The position numbers were made by a program, and so were the translations under genes. Below, piece by piece: positions 35,743 to 43,591 of a stretch of 64,000 bases of DNA. The stretch is from JBKQHQ01 sp052148715 (GTDB lineage: Bacteria > Pseudomonadota > Alphaproteobacteria > Rhizobiales > Xanthobacteraceae). The stretch lies in assembly GCA_052148715.1 (NCBI GenBank), contig JBKQHQ010000230.1, positions 68,007-132,006 of the forward strand, given 5' to 3'. Every line of letters begins with the position of its first letter. Position 1 is the stretch's first letter. Below the pieces are notes generated by a model. That model searched no databases. It was given only the letters and a program-made list of their open reading frames with translations, and was not told the origin of the DNA.

Positions 35743-36033
35743 ATACGCCTCCCTACAGACTGACTAGCGATTGCGTAGGTTGGCATTTTCGTCGGAGTCG
35801 CGGCAGAACACAACCAAGGTATTTAGCTTCTGCCGCGACGAGCATCAGCCCTTGCTGACGCTTTACAACAGCCTCGCCGGCCCCGCGCCCCGCCTTCGGC
35901 GATACGGCGCCTAACGCGTCGCTGTGGCCACTCGCGACCGGGGCCAAAGAAGGGTGCCCACGTCGTGGCGGCGACGTTGGCGCGGCTGAAGAGAAAGAGC
36001 CTTGCGAATGAGGGCTCTGAAGGCCCGCACTCG

Positions 36034-36549
36034 TCAGTCTTCGGCATCCCAACTTCCGGCGGCGGGTGCGACCAATTCGTAGAAGCGCTCCTTCTGCCGG
36101 TCGTCAAGACTTGCATAAAGCGGTTGGGCGGCGTCAGCCAGCGCCTTCAGATTGGCGGCGCGCTCGCTCAATAGATCGGCGCCATGGCGCCAGTAGTCGA
36201 TAAGGCTAGTGTCCTTGGTCGCTTGCGCCTTCTCGGCTCGCCACGCGATCACGCGATCGGCGCGTTTTTTGGCCAAGTCGCGCAGCTCGCTTTCCAAGCC
36301 AGGCCAGTTCTTCTCCTGATCGGGTGTGAGGCGCAGCCGAGCTTTGATGTGGGCGATGCGCGCGTCCGCTTCATCGGCCAGTCTGCCCTTGATGCGGGCA
36401 GCGCGCGACTCAGCTTGGTCGGCTGACTGGCTTGCGGCCGGCGCGGCGCCCTGTGGGGGCGCTGGCGGACTTTGCGCGGCTGCAGGGAGCGCGAACAGCG
36501 GCACCGCCACAAAAGCGGCACTTGTCAGCAGGGTCATAGTCTTTTTCAT
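36034..36549 (-). CDS. LTXXQ-motif (Spy/CpxP-like) periplasmic protein
   Basis: A 171-residue exported helical protein with a signal peptide ending A-A-A-Q near residue 26. It carries the L-T-P-D-Q motif (R-L-T-P-D-Q-E-K-N-W) and a second degenerate copy near the end (S-L-D-D-R-Q-K-E-R-F). Spy and CpxP relatives act as envelope stress chaperones or sensors. A-G-G-A-G-G lies upstream of the ATG. Its partners, if any, are not in the window. Confidence 0.85.
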   Translation of the reverse strand: MKKTMTLLTSAAFVAVPLFALPAAAQSPPAPPQGAAPAASQSADQAESRAARIKGRLADEADARIAHIKARLRLTPDQEKNWPGLESELRDLAKKRADRVIAWRAEKAQATKDTSLIDYWRHGADLLSERAANLKALADAAQPLYASLDDRQKERFYELVAPAAGSWDAED

Positions 36550-36684
36550 TGCGTCCTCCTGATCTGCGGCGTTAATCGAGCCCGCGCGTTGCAGTCCCGT
36601 CCGGGTGGCTTCACTCGGCGCCCGCCGGGAGTGCGGAATCCTACGCCACTTGCCCTTTTGTTGCCATTGTTGATTGAACCACGG

Positions 36685-36739
36685 ATTTGATCCTTTGTTG
36701 CATTACAAATTGGATAAGTGACCATCAACCGGATCAAAT
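36685..36739. repeat. Nine-base inverted repeat
   Basis: ATTTGATCC (36685-36693) and GGATCAAAT (36731-36739) are perfect inverted copies with 37 bases between, in an A/T-richer gap between two minus-strand genes. Possible operator pair; no regulator gene adjoins it. Confidence 0.35.
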
Positions 36740-36800
36740 GGCGGAACCGAACACGGAGATCTTGGTGAGTTCGCGGCGCGGCCGCGCCGCATTGCGGTCG

Positions 36801-38096
36801 TCAGAACGGTAGGCTGGCGCGCGCCCGCCAGGTCCAGAAGGTGTAATCGCCGCCGATCCCTCCAAGCTCACCGCCGATGGCCAATTGGAGGCCGCGTTCG
36901 AAATTCACCCCGATGCCGGCGGCGACGCGCGCCGACCATCCGGAAATGAGCGGGATCGACGGCAGACCGAAGGTGTCGGCGTCATCGCGGGAAAAATAGT
37001 AGTCGCCGTAGATTCCGACATAGGGCGCGACGACCGTGGTCGGCGACCAGGCAATCGGATACGTCACCTTCGTGCCGGCACTGACGCGGCCGCTGGAAAA
37101 ATTTCGTTCCGCCTGGGCGGTGCCGAGACTGTCGGTGTAGGCGTCCTCGCGTTCCCACACGGAGTAGATGCGCGCCGAGGGTTCGAACACGACCGCTCGC
37201 CAGTCATAAGTCCCGGTCACCCCGCTCGACACGAGCCAGCGGCTGCCGGGGAATGTTGCGGCCGCCGTACCCGCGACGCCGTCGTAGTTGAGGCCGGAGC
37301 GCACCACGGTGGCGTCCCAGCGCATATGCGCGGCGAACCGCCAGCCGAAATAGCCGCCCACCCCCCAGCCGTCGCCCGTGAGCCGGCCGCCGAGCGATTG
37401 CGCGCTGTAGTCGAAATTCTCGTAGCCGGCGAGCATGCCGACAAGGAGATCGGGCGTGAGTCTGCGGGTCAGCCCGGCCGTTGCGTTGATCTGGCTGTCG
37501 CGGAAATCGCTTCCCGCGGCCCCGCCCTCGAAACCGGTGCCGCGCACATCGGCCCAGGCGCGCCATTCGCTCGGCGGGGCCTTTGTGAAATAGAGCCGGA
37601 GGCCCGAGCCGGTGGGAGAGACAACGGACCGGTTGCCGTTGAGATCGTCGCTGATCGCACCCTCGACGGCGCCGGTGATCGCTTGGCCGGAGCCCTGCGC
37701 CGTGATCTTCGTCGCGGCAATCTGCAGCGCTCGCAGCTTCAAGCTATCCGCCGGGCTGTCGGCCGGAACTGCCGCATACGTGAACTGGTCGGCGGTGCTG
37801 GTCGTGCTGGTGCCTCCGGAGTCCGTGACTGTCACGTCCACCGTTCCGGATCCCGGCGGCGACGCCGCGGTAATAGAGGTCGCGCTATTGATGGTGAACG
37901 CAACGGCGGTGCTGCCGAACTTGACAGTGGTCGCCGTGCTGAAGTTGGTCCCCGTGATCGTCACACTTGTGCCGAGCGGACCACTGTTCGGCGAGATCGA
38001 GGTCACCGTCGGGCAGGCGGCGGCCGGTGCGACATGCATCACCACGGCGGCGATGAATCCACCGAGCGTGAGGGTCCGCAATGCCGTCCGAAACAT
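36801..38096 (-). CDS. IPT/TIG-domain autotransporter-type outer-membrane barrel protein
   Basis: A 431-residue exported protein. Signal peptide to about residue 27. Residues 28-110 form an IPT/TIG Ig-like domain (T-S-I-S-P-N-S-G-P-L-G-T-S-V-T-I-T-G-T-N-F). Residues about 170-431 show alternating hydrophobic/polar strands typical of an autotransporter beta-barrel and end in aromatic L-P-F, the outer-membrane assembly signal. The passenger is only the Ig-like domain plus a short helix. It probably displays that domain at the surface; partner unknown. A-G-G-A-G-G lies upstream of the ATG. Confidence 0.8.
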   Translation of the reverse strand: MFRTALRTLTLGGFIAAVVMHVAPAAACPTVTSISPNSGPLGTSVTITGTNFSTATTVKFGSTAVAFTINSATSITAASPPGSGTVDVTVTDSGGTSTTSTADQFTYAAVPADSPADSLKLRALQIAATKITAQGSGQAITGAVEGAISDDLNGNRSVVSPTGSGLRLYFTKAPPSEWRAWADVRGTGFEGGAAGSDFRDSQINATAGLTRRLTPDLLVGMLAGYENFDYSAQSLGGRLTGDGWGVGGYFGWRFAAHMRWDATVVRSGLNYDGVAGTAAATFPGSRWLVSSGVTGTYDWRAVVFEPSARIYSVWEREDAYTDSLGTAQAERNFSSGRVSAGTKVTYPIAWSPTTVVAPYVGIYGDYYFSRDDADTFGLPSIPLISGWSARVAAGIGVNFERGLQLAIGGELGGIGGDYTFWTWRARASLPF

Positions 38097-38781
38097 GCCC
38101 CCTCCTGCGGCCGCGCTTTGTCGGCCGCCTTAGGCTGCGCACAAGCTTTCCGTTGCCGCGCGCGAAGGCGCACGGGACGGGCGTTAGTGAAAATGAAGGT
38201 GCCGCGAGGGGCGGGTTCCGGCTCGATCGCCGAATACCGAGCAACAATCACGCTGAGCGAACAAGGGCTGCGAGACGAGCGGCCGACAAGGAAATGCCAG
38301 CGGTAAAGCCGGTATTGCGGGTCAGGTCACGAAAGGCATGCAAATAATCGACGCCAACGGGACGTCGTTGGGTCCCCCTCGGCACACGCAAAGCAACGAA
38401 ATTCTTGACTGGAGACTGTCGCTAAAGCGGCGGTTGGCGCGTCGCGAGCCGTTCGATGGCCGAGGCGCGAATCGCCATCCCGGTAGCATATTACGAAACG
38501 AAAACGACCAGGCGATGTCATTGGGCGGCTCGTCCTACGAGCTTCAATCAATTCGGCGTTATGAGCGCAAGTCTAGAGACCGGAGATCGACTGGCAGGCA
38601 AGGCCTACCTGTGATCCGACGCGAATGTGAAAATCTTTAGACGCAAACGTTCGCGCGGGTCAGAGGCGACGGTTCGTCGTGGCCGGCGCGCGTTGCCAAA
38701 AATGGTTGATTTCTTTGCTCTGCGAAAACCGTTCTTTAGGCGCTATGGCAATATGCAGCCTGGATGACCGAGGTTGACACC
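38097..38781. other. 685-bp intergenic stretch, no confident gene
   Basis: This gap lies between two divergent secreted-protein genes and is A/T-richer than its flanks. A plus-strand frame of 100 codons at 38338-38640 resembles no family I know, has many Arg residues and lacks a ribosome site, so I do not call it. No tRNA or clear palindrome was found. It could hold eroded DNA. Confidence 0.4.
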
Positions 38782-40269
38782 ATGCATCCTCTTCATCGAG
38801 CGATTACCGGAATGGCCGTCTTGCTCGCGGTTGCGCATGCGGCAGCGGCGACAGTGGAGGCGGCGCGCCTGTGCATCGTGCCGGTGCCCCTGCGCGATCC
38901 CGACAACCCAATTGCCCGTCGCGCGCTGCGCCATGCCTCCATAGCGACTGTCTTTCCCGGCTCGCCCTGGCCGGTATTTGACGAATTCGGTCCGCCCGGG
39001 ACTTGGGTATTGAATCGACGCGGCCAGTTGGAGCTTCCCGACGAGTTTCCAAGGAACGGTCTGGCGGACCGCTTCGTCGTCGAGCCGTCCGGTCGTGTCA
39101 TCGGTGTCTCGTCGTACGGCAAGCAGATCTACGTTCAGGACGCCGCAGATGGGCGATTTGTCGGCCTAGACGGAGCGGACCAGAAAGCGATCGGCAGGGT
39201 CGCCTGGGCTTCCTGGGTCACCGGCCGGCGTGCGACGTTGGTTGCGACCTCCAAAGGCGTATTCACGCTCGAGGGGCAGGGTCCGGCGCCCACGCTGAAG
39301 CCGCTTGAAATCGCCGACGCGGCCAGCATCAAGAATGTCGGCAGGATCTACGATCTGCCGGCGCATCGTGCGGCAGCGCTCGGAACGTACGACGGACGCG
39401 TGTTCCTCCTCAATGCCGATAACCAACTCCGGGCCGTGCCTGGCCTGCAAATGACGGCGCCCGACTGGTTCTTGAGCATAGAGCAGGTCGACCATCCGGA
39501 GCGACTCCTGGTCCAGGGAAGCAGGCAAACCTGGACAGTGCCCCTGCGTCGCGACGGCGACGCAAGCGTTCCGGGTCAGGCGCGCGAGATCAGCAGTCTT
39601 GTGCACGACGGCAGCGGCAGGCTGCAGTACTACTCGGCCGTCCGGCAGTATCTCGTCTATGGCACACCGAACCGCTGGTTCGGCCCTGGCCCGGCGCTGC
39701 TCCGGCTCGATGACGACCTGGTCGCCGTCGAGGGCAGCCGCGGATTGCCCGACCATCCGTTTGTGCGCGACGTTCCCTCGCGCGGCATCGTCGTCGTTCA
39801 GACATTTGGTCGCCTATATGAATATGACGGCAATAATCCCTTAAGACCCATTCCGGGTTCCACTGAGGCGGAGATTGGCAGGTATCCGCGCGTCCACGAT
39901 CTCACCGGTCAAGATAAAGTCATCGTCAACACGATCAGCGGCCTCTACGAATTGACCGCGGAGGGCAATCTCGTTCGCCTGCCCCTGGCGCCTGAGTTGG
40001 AGGGGGCAAGATTCCGAGAACTCGCCGAATTGCCTGCGTCGCATCTCGCCGTTGTCTTTACCGATCGCGGCATTTTCGAGCTTGATCCGGCAGGCGCGCT
40101 TACGCGCGTGCGCGGCGATTCGCGCGTCGATCCCGGCACGACTGGGCCGAACCTCATCGCGCGCATCCCGGTCCGCGAGACGCTGTTCGTATCAACCTAT
40201 CACAGCGGACAGTTCATGATCCTTGATAAAGACCGGGCCGGCCGAGAAGCTTGCGCCGCCGCCCGATAA
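38782..40269 (+). CDS. Secreted propeller-like protein of unknown function
   Basis: Not recognised by family. The ATG at 38782 is preferred to the one at 38764 because GAGG lies between them and the signal peptide starts there; 495 residues. After the signal (ending A-H-A-A-A-A) the chain has many short beta-repeats of the type V-I-V-N-T-I-S-G-L-Y-E-L-T-A-E-G-N-L and G-I-F-E-L-D-P-A-G-A-L, spaced 40-60 residues, suggesting a propeller of six to eight blades. Catalytic motifs are not apparent. It is the third protein in the window that looks like an exported propeller. Confidence 0.6.
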   Translation: MHPLHRAITGMAVLLAVAHAAAATVEAARLCIVPVPLRDPDNPIARRALRHASIATVFPGSPWPVFDEFGPPGTWVLNRRGQLELPDEFPRNGLADRFVVEPSGRVIGVSSYGKQIYVQDAADGRFVGLDGADQKAIGRVAWASWVTGRRATLVATSKGVFTLEGQGPAPTLKPLEIADAASIKNVGRIYDLPAHRAAALGTYDGRVFLLNADNQLRAVPGLQMTAPDWFLSIEQVDHPERLLVQGSRQTWTVPLRRDGDASVPGQAREISSLVHDGSGRLQYYSAVRQYLVYGTPNRWFGPGPALLRLDDDLVAVEGSRGLPDHPFVRDVPSRGIVVVQTFGRLYEYDGNNPLRPIPGSTEAEIGRYPRVHDLTGQDKVIVNTISGLYELTAEGNLVRLPLAPELEGARFRELAELPASHLAVVFTDRGIFELDPAGALTRVRGDSRVDPGTTGPNLIARIPVRETLFVSTYHSGQFMILDKDRAGREACAAAR

Positions 40270-40413
40270 ATCATTTCGCTCGGAATCCGAACAGCTTCGG
40301 ATCGTGGCAGTCGCGGGCGACCCGAGCGGCCGGCGACCGACACGAAGGCCACTCCGCGCGCACTCACCGATTTAATGTTATTGCTATTGACACGAAAAAA
40401 TATTCATAGTAGC

Positions 40414-40433
40414 GTCACTAACATGAAAGTGAC
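40414..40433. promoter_or_regulatory. TetR operator candidate
   Basis: GTCACT (40414-40419) and AGTGAC (40428-40433) are perfect inverted hexamers around AACATGAA, whose central CATG is also symmetric. A TTGACA lies at 40387-40392. The site is just upstream of the likely TetR start and fits autoregulation. Confidence 0.5.
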
Positions 40434-40449
40434 GAAACGGCGTTACGTC

Positions 40450-41070
40450 ATGACGGCGCGGGCGGCCAAGGCCGACGCGACGAAGGCGCGCATCCGGGCG
40501 AGCGCTGTGCAACTCTACCGCGAGCGGGCGATCGAGGATTTTACGCTTGAGGAGGTGGCCGAGCTTGCCGGGACCACGGTGCAGACGGTGTTGCGCGCCT
40601 TCGGCAGCAAGGACGAGCTGATCTATGCGGCGCTCGAGGAGCTGGCGGCGAGCGGAGTGGGAATCAAGCCTACCCCGCCGGGCGACGTGGCGGCGGCCGT
40701 CAAAGCCATCTACGACATCTACGAGGGGATGGGCGATCTCGTCATCCAGCGTCTCAACGACGAGATCCGCCGGCCGGCCCTGAAACCTGGCCTCGACCAG
40801 GGGCGCGAGAACCATCGCGACGTGGTGAAGACGCTTTTCGCGCCGCAGCTTGAGCGCCAGAGCGGCGGCGCGCGCGCGCAGCTCTTGAACATCCTGCTGG
40901 TGGCGACCGACGTCTATGTCTGGAAGCTGTTGCGCCGCGACCGGGCGCTGAACCGCGCGGCGGCGGAGGCGATCGTCTGCCGAATGATCGATGGTGTCAC
41001 CAACGAGGAGAGGACCCATGGCACGAATCTTATGGCTGAACTGGTCGGGCGGCGGGAACCTGCCTCCTAG
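40450..41070 (+). CDS. TetR-family regulator
   Basis: A 206-residue regulator. The ATG at 40450 is chosen because an earlier ATG at 40423 lies within the palindrome that looks like its operator. The helix-turn-helix is at about residues 12-58 (F-T-L-E-E-V-A-E-L-A-G-T-T-V-Q-T-V-L-R-A-F-G-S-K-D). The C-terminal half is helical without a recognised ligand motif. The gene overlaps the glycosyltransferase gene by 53 bases, implying co-expression, so it may report the glycosylated compound. Confidence 0.83.
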   Translation: MTARAAKADATKARIRASAVQLYRERAIEDFTLEEVAELAGTTVQTVLRAFGSKDELIYAALEELAASGVGIKPTPPGDVAAAVKAIYDIYEGMGDLVIQRLNDEIRRPALKPGLDQGRENHRDVVKTLFAPQLERQSGGARAQLLNILLVATDVYVWKLLRRDRALNRAAAEAIVCRMIDGVTNEERTHGTNLMAELVGRREPAS

Positions 41071-42199
41071 CCTCGGCATCGCCCGTGTATTGACCGAGCG
41101 CGGGCACGCGGTCGCGTTCGCCGGCCGGCCCGAGATGGTGCCGCGGGTCGAGGCGGCGGGTTTCCGGGCGATCGAGCTGACGCAGGCCTACGCGGAGGTC
41201 GATCGTTATCCGGCGGGCAGCCCGATGACCCGTGCCGCCTGTTATCTGACGTCGCCGGCCGTCGCTGCGCAGGTGAGGGACGTGGTCGCGTCGGAAGCCC
41301 CAGAGATCGTCCTGATCGACGGCATGTTCCCGGCGGCGTTGGCGGAGGCGTCCGGGTTCGGCTGCCCGACGGCGGCCGTCAGCCACACGTTCTGCTTCCG
41401 CATGCTCGACCGATGGCGCAATACCAACAACACGTTGCTCAACGGCATGCGGCAGCAGGCCGGCTTCGGCGCCCTGCCGGGACTGGACGAGCTGTGGCTG
41501 TCGCGCGACCGCATCATCGTGACGAGCCTCGCCGAGTTCGACTCAAGCCCAGTCCCCGGCTGGGAAACCGTGCGTCACGTCGGCCCCGTGCTCGAGGACG
41601 AGAAATGCGCGGTGCCGACCGTGCTGCCCTGGGCCGCGGACGACCCGACGCCGCTCGTGCTGATGAGTTTCAGCACCGGCTTCGAGCAGCGGTCGCCGGA
41701 AAAGCTGCAGCGCGGCCTCGACGCGCTGGCAGACCTTCCGGTCCATGTCGTGGCGACGACGGGCGGGATCGTAAACCCGGAGGAACTAGCGCCGCCGGCT
41801 AATGCGATCGTTTTGAGCTACGCCGCGCACGACCCGATCCTGCGGCGCGCCGCGTTGGCCGTGACCCATGGTGGCCATGGCACCCTCATGCGCGCGCTTC
41901 GCCACGGCGTCCCGATGGTCGTCATTCCGGGCCTCGCCCATGATCAGGCCCCCAATGCGGCGACCGTGCAGGAATGGGGCGTCGGCATCGGGCTGCCGGG
42001 AGACGCCGACGCCGCAGCCATGCGGACCGCCGCGCAGGAAGTGCTGTCGGCGCCGTCGTACCGGGCCAAGGCCAAGCGGATGTCCGCGGCGCTCGCCGGT
42101 GTCGACGGCGCGGCGAACGCCGCGGATGAGGTCGAGGCAATGCTGATGGCGAAGGTCTCAGGGTCACGTTTTGCCGTCCGCCGATCGGCGCGACGGTGA
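41018..42199 (+). CDS. UGT-like (GT1) glycosyltransferase
   Basis: A 393-residue cytoplasmic transferase of the macrolide/UDP-glycosyltransferase fold. The C-terminal donor motif is visible: T-H-G-G-H-G-T-L-M-R-A-L, then P-M-V-V-I-P-G-L-A-H-D-Q-A-P-N-A. The N-terminus L-W-L-N-W-S-G-G-G-N-L-P-P-S-L-G-I fits the acceptor domain. GAGGAG lies upstream of the ATG at 41018. Bacterial members inactivate macrolides or decorate lipids and polyketides. Co-expression with a TetR regulator suggests drug or xenobiotic inactivation, but no export pump is present. Confidence 0.83.
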   Translation: MARILWLNWSGGGNLPPSLGIARVLTERGHAVAFAGRPEMVPRVEAAGFRAIELTQAYAEVDRYPAGSPMTRAACYLTSPAVAAQVRDVVASEAPEIVLIDGMFPAALAEASGFGCPTAAVSHTFCFRMLDRWRNTNNTLLNGMRQQAGFGALPGLDELWLSRDRIIVTSLAEFDSSPVPGWETVRHVGPVLEDEKCAVPTVLPWAADDPTPLVLMSFSTGFEQRSPEKLQRGLDALADLPVHVVATTGGIVNPEELAPPANAIVLSYAAHDPILRRAALAVTHGGHGTLMRALRHGVPMVVIPGLAHDQAPNAATVQEWGVGIGLPGDADAAAMRTAAQEVLSAPSYRAKAKRMSAALAGVDGAANAADEVEAMLMAKVSGSRFAVRRSARR

Positions 42200-42242
42200 T
42201 CGTGATCATCGGCAAAAAGACGCCTAACCGCAGCGAGGAACC

Positions 42243-42282
42243 ATCGGCCGTGAGTTGGCTTTCGCATGCGCCGTGATGCTGA
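42243..42282 (+). pseudogene. Remnant of a caspase-gene start (signal-peptide region)
   Basis: These 40 bases match 43592-43631, the first 40 bases of the caspase gene, at 33 positions; the last 25 match at 24. The start codon has become ATC, and the frame reads L-A-F-A-C-A-V-M-L against A-A-F-A-C-A-V-M-L. The rest of the gene is missing; a TTT receptor gene now separates the two copies. Confidence 0.45.
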
Positions 42283-42305
42283 CGTCGGCGCGTGCGATAG
42301 CGAGT

Positions 42306-43292
42306 TCAGTTCGCCGAAGCACTGGCGGTGCGCAGAATGGGACCCCAACGCGCCACCTCAGCTTTCACGAAGCGATCAAAGGCTGGCTGCGTGCGCTCCT
42401 CCCGGCTCGGGATCGATGCACCGAGCTCGATCAGCCGTTTGCGCAGCGCCTCGTGATCCAAGGCTTGATCGAGCGCGGCGGCGAGCTTCGCGATGATTTC
42501 CTTCGGCGCGCCCTTGGGCGCGAAAATGCCGCTCCAGATGCTCATCTGAAATTGCGGAAAGCCCGTCTCGATCGTGGTCGGCACGGTGGGAATCGAGGGC
42601 GAGCGCTGGTCGGCGGAAACCGCGTAGGCCTTGATGGTGCCGCCATTCACCTGCGAAGCCACGCTCACGACCTGCTCGCAGAGGAAATCGACATTGCCGG
42701 CCAGAATATCGTTGATGGCCTGTCCGGTACCGCGATAGGCGACCGAGGTCGGATGTAGGCCGAGTTGGGACGTAAGCAGAAGGCAGGCCATGTGCGAGGA
42801 CGAGCCAACGCCGCCATGCGCTTCCTTAACGGTCTCTCCGTTCTCTTTCAGATAGGTCACGAAGCTTTTCATGTTTGTGGGGGGGAAATCCTTGCGCGCG
42901 ACGACGACGACCGGCGCATGCGCCGTCAGGCCGACCGGCTCGAAATCCCGGGTCGGGTCGTATTTCAGATGGCCATAGAGCACGGGCGCGGCGACGTGCG
43001 AGCCCATACTACCCGCCAGCAAGGTGTAGCCGTCGGGCTCCGCCGCCGCGACGCGGGCGCTGCCGAGCGTGCCGCCGGCGCCGCCCACGTTCTCGACGAC
43101 GATCTGTTGGCCTAAGGATCGGCCCATTTGGTCGGCGAAAATGCGCGCAATCACGTCGCTCGGCCCGCCGGGAGCAAACGGAACGACCATCACAATCTGT
43201 CTTGTCGGGTAGGTCTGCGCGGCCGCCGGCTGCAATTGCCCCGCGATGGCGAGCAAGAGGATGCCGATGAGGCCCGGTCGCGTCGATGTCAC
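42306..43292 (-). CDS. TTT-family solute-binding protein (Bug receptor)
   Basis: A 328-residue periplasmic receptor. GTG 43292 is preferred because GGAGG lies eight bases upstream and a signal peptide follows directly (ending P-A-A-A-Q); a longer frame to 43451 has an unlikely polar extension. Family features: Y-P-T-R-Q-I-V-M-V-V-P-F-A-P-G-G-P-S-D, E-N-V-G-G-A-G-G-T-L-G, and the late P-T-T-I-E-T-G-F-P. No TctAB genes are nearby. It is divergent from the caspase gene and is related to the receptor at 3757-4764 only at family level. Confidence 0.86.
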   Translation of the reverse strand: MTSTRPGLIGILLLAIAGQLQPAAAQTYPTRQIVMVVPFAPGGPSDVIARIFADQMGRSLGQQIVVENVGGAGGTLGSARVAAAEPDGYTLLAGSMGSHVAAPVLYGHLKYDPTRDFEPVGLTAHAPVVVVARKDFPPTNMKSFVTYLKENGETVKEAHGGVGSSSHMACLLLTSQLGLHPTSVAYRGTGQAINDILAGNVDFLCEQVVSVASQVNGGTIKAYAVSADQRSPSIPTVPTTIETGFPQFQMSIWSGIFAPKGAPKEIIAKLAAALDQALDHEALRKRLIELGASIPSREERTQPAFDRFVKAEVARWGPILRTASASAN

Positions 43293-43591
43293 CGATGAAT
43301 CCTCCGTTGCGACCCCGATCCATGGACCGCCGATCAGCAAGCGCGCGATCATGACGGGCGGGTCGTCGACGTCAACTCCTGCAGGCGCCCGACCGTTGCG
43401 GCAGTCGGTCGCCCCTCCTGTTGGGGCGTTTGAAGTCGAAATGCCCGCCATGCGCGAACGGTCACGGCGTTGTCATGCAACCGACGAGGCCCGGTAAGGC
43501 CGGCCAAGGATGCGGATCGCGGGGCGCTTTCGGGCCGTTCGGCCCTGTGGCAATATGGATGCGCTCAGGAACTTCCGCTCGGGGGCTTACG

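Noticed and set aside
36885..38306. Plus-strand frame of about 470 codons opposite the IPT/TIG barrel gene
   Set aside because: Translation is Arg/Gly-rich and featureless, while the minus strand gives a signal peptide, Ig-like domain and barrel.
38338..38640. A 100-codon plus-strand frame in the 685-bp gap
   Set aside because: No ribosome site, no resemblance to known proteins, and Arg-rich composition.
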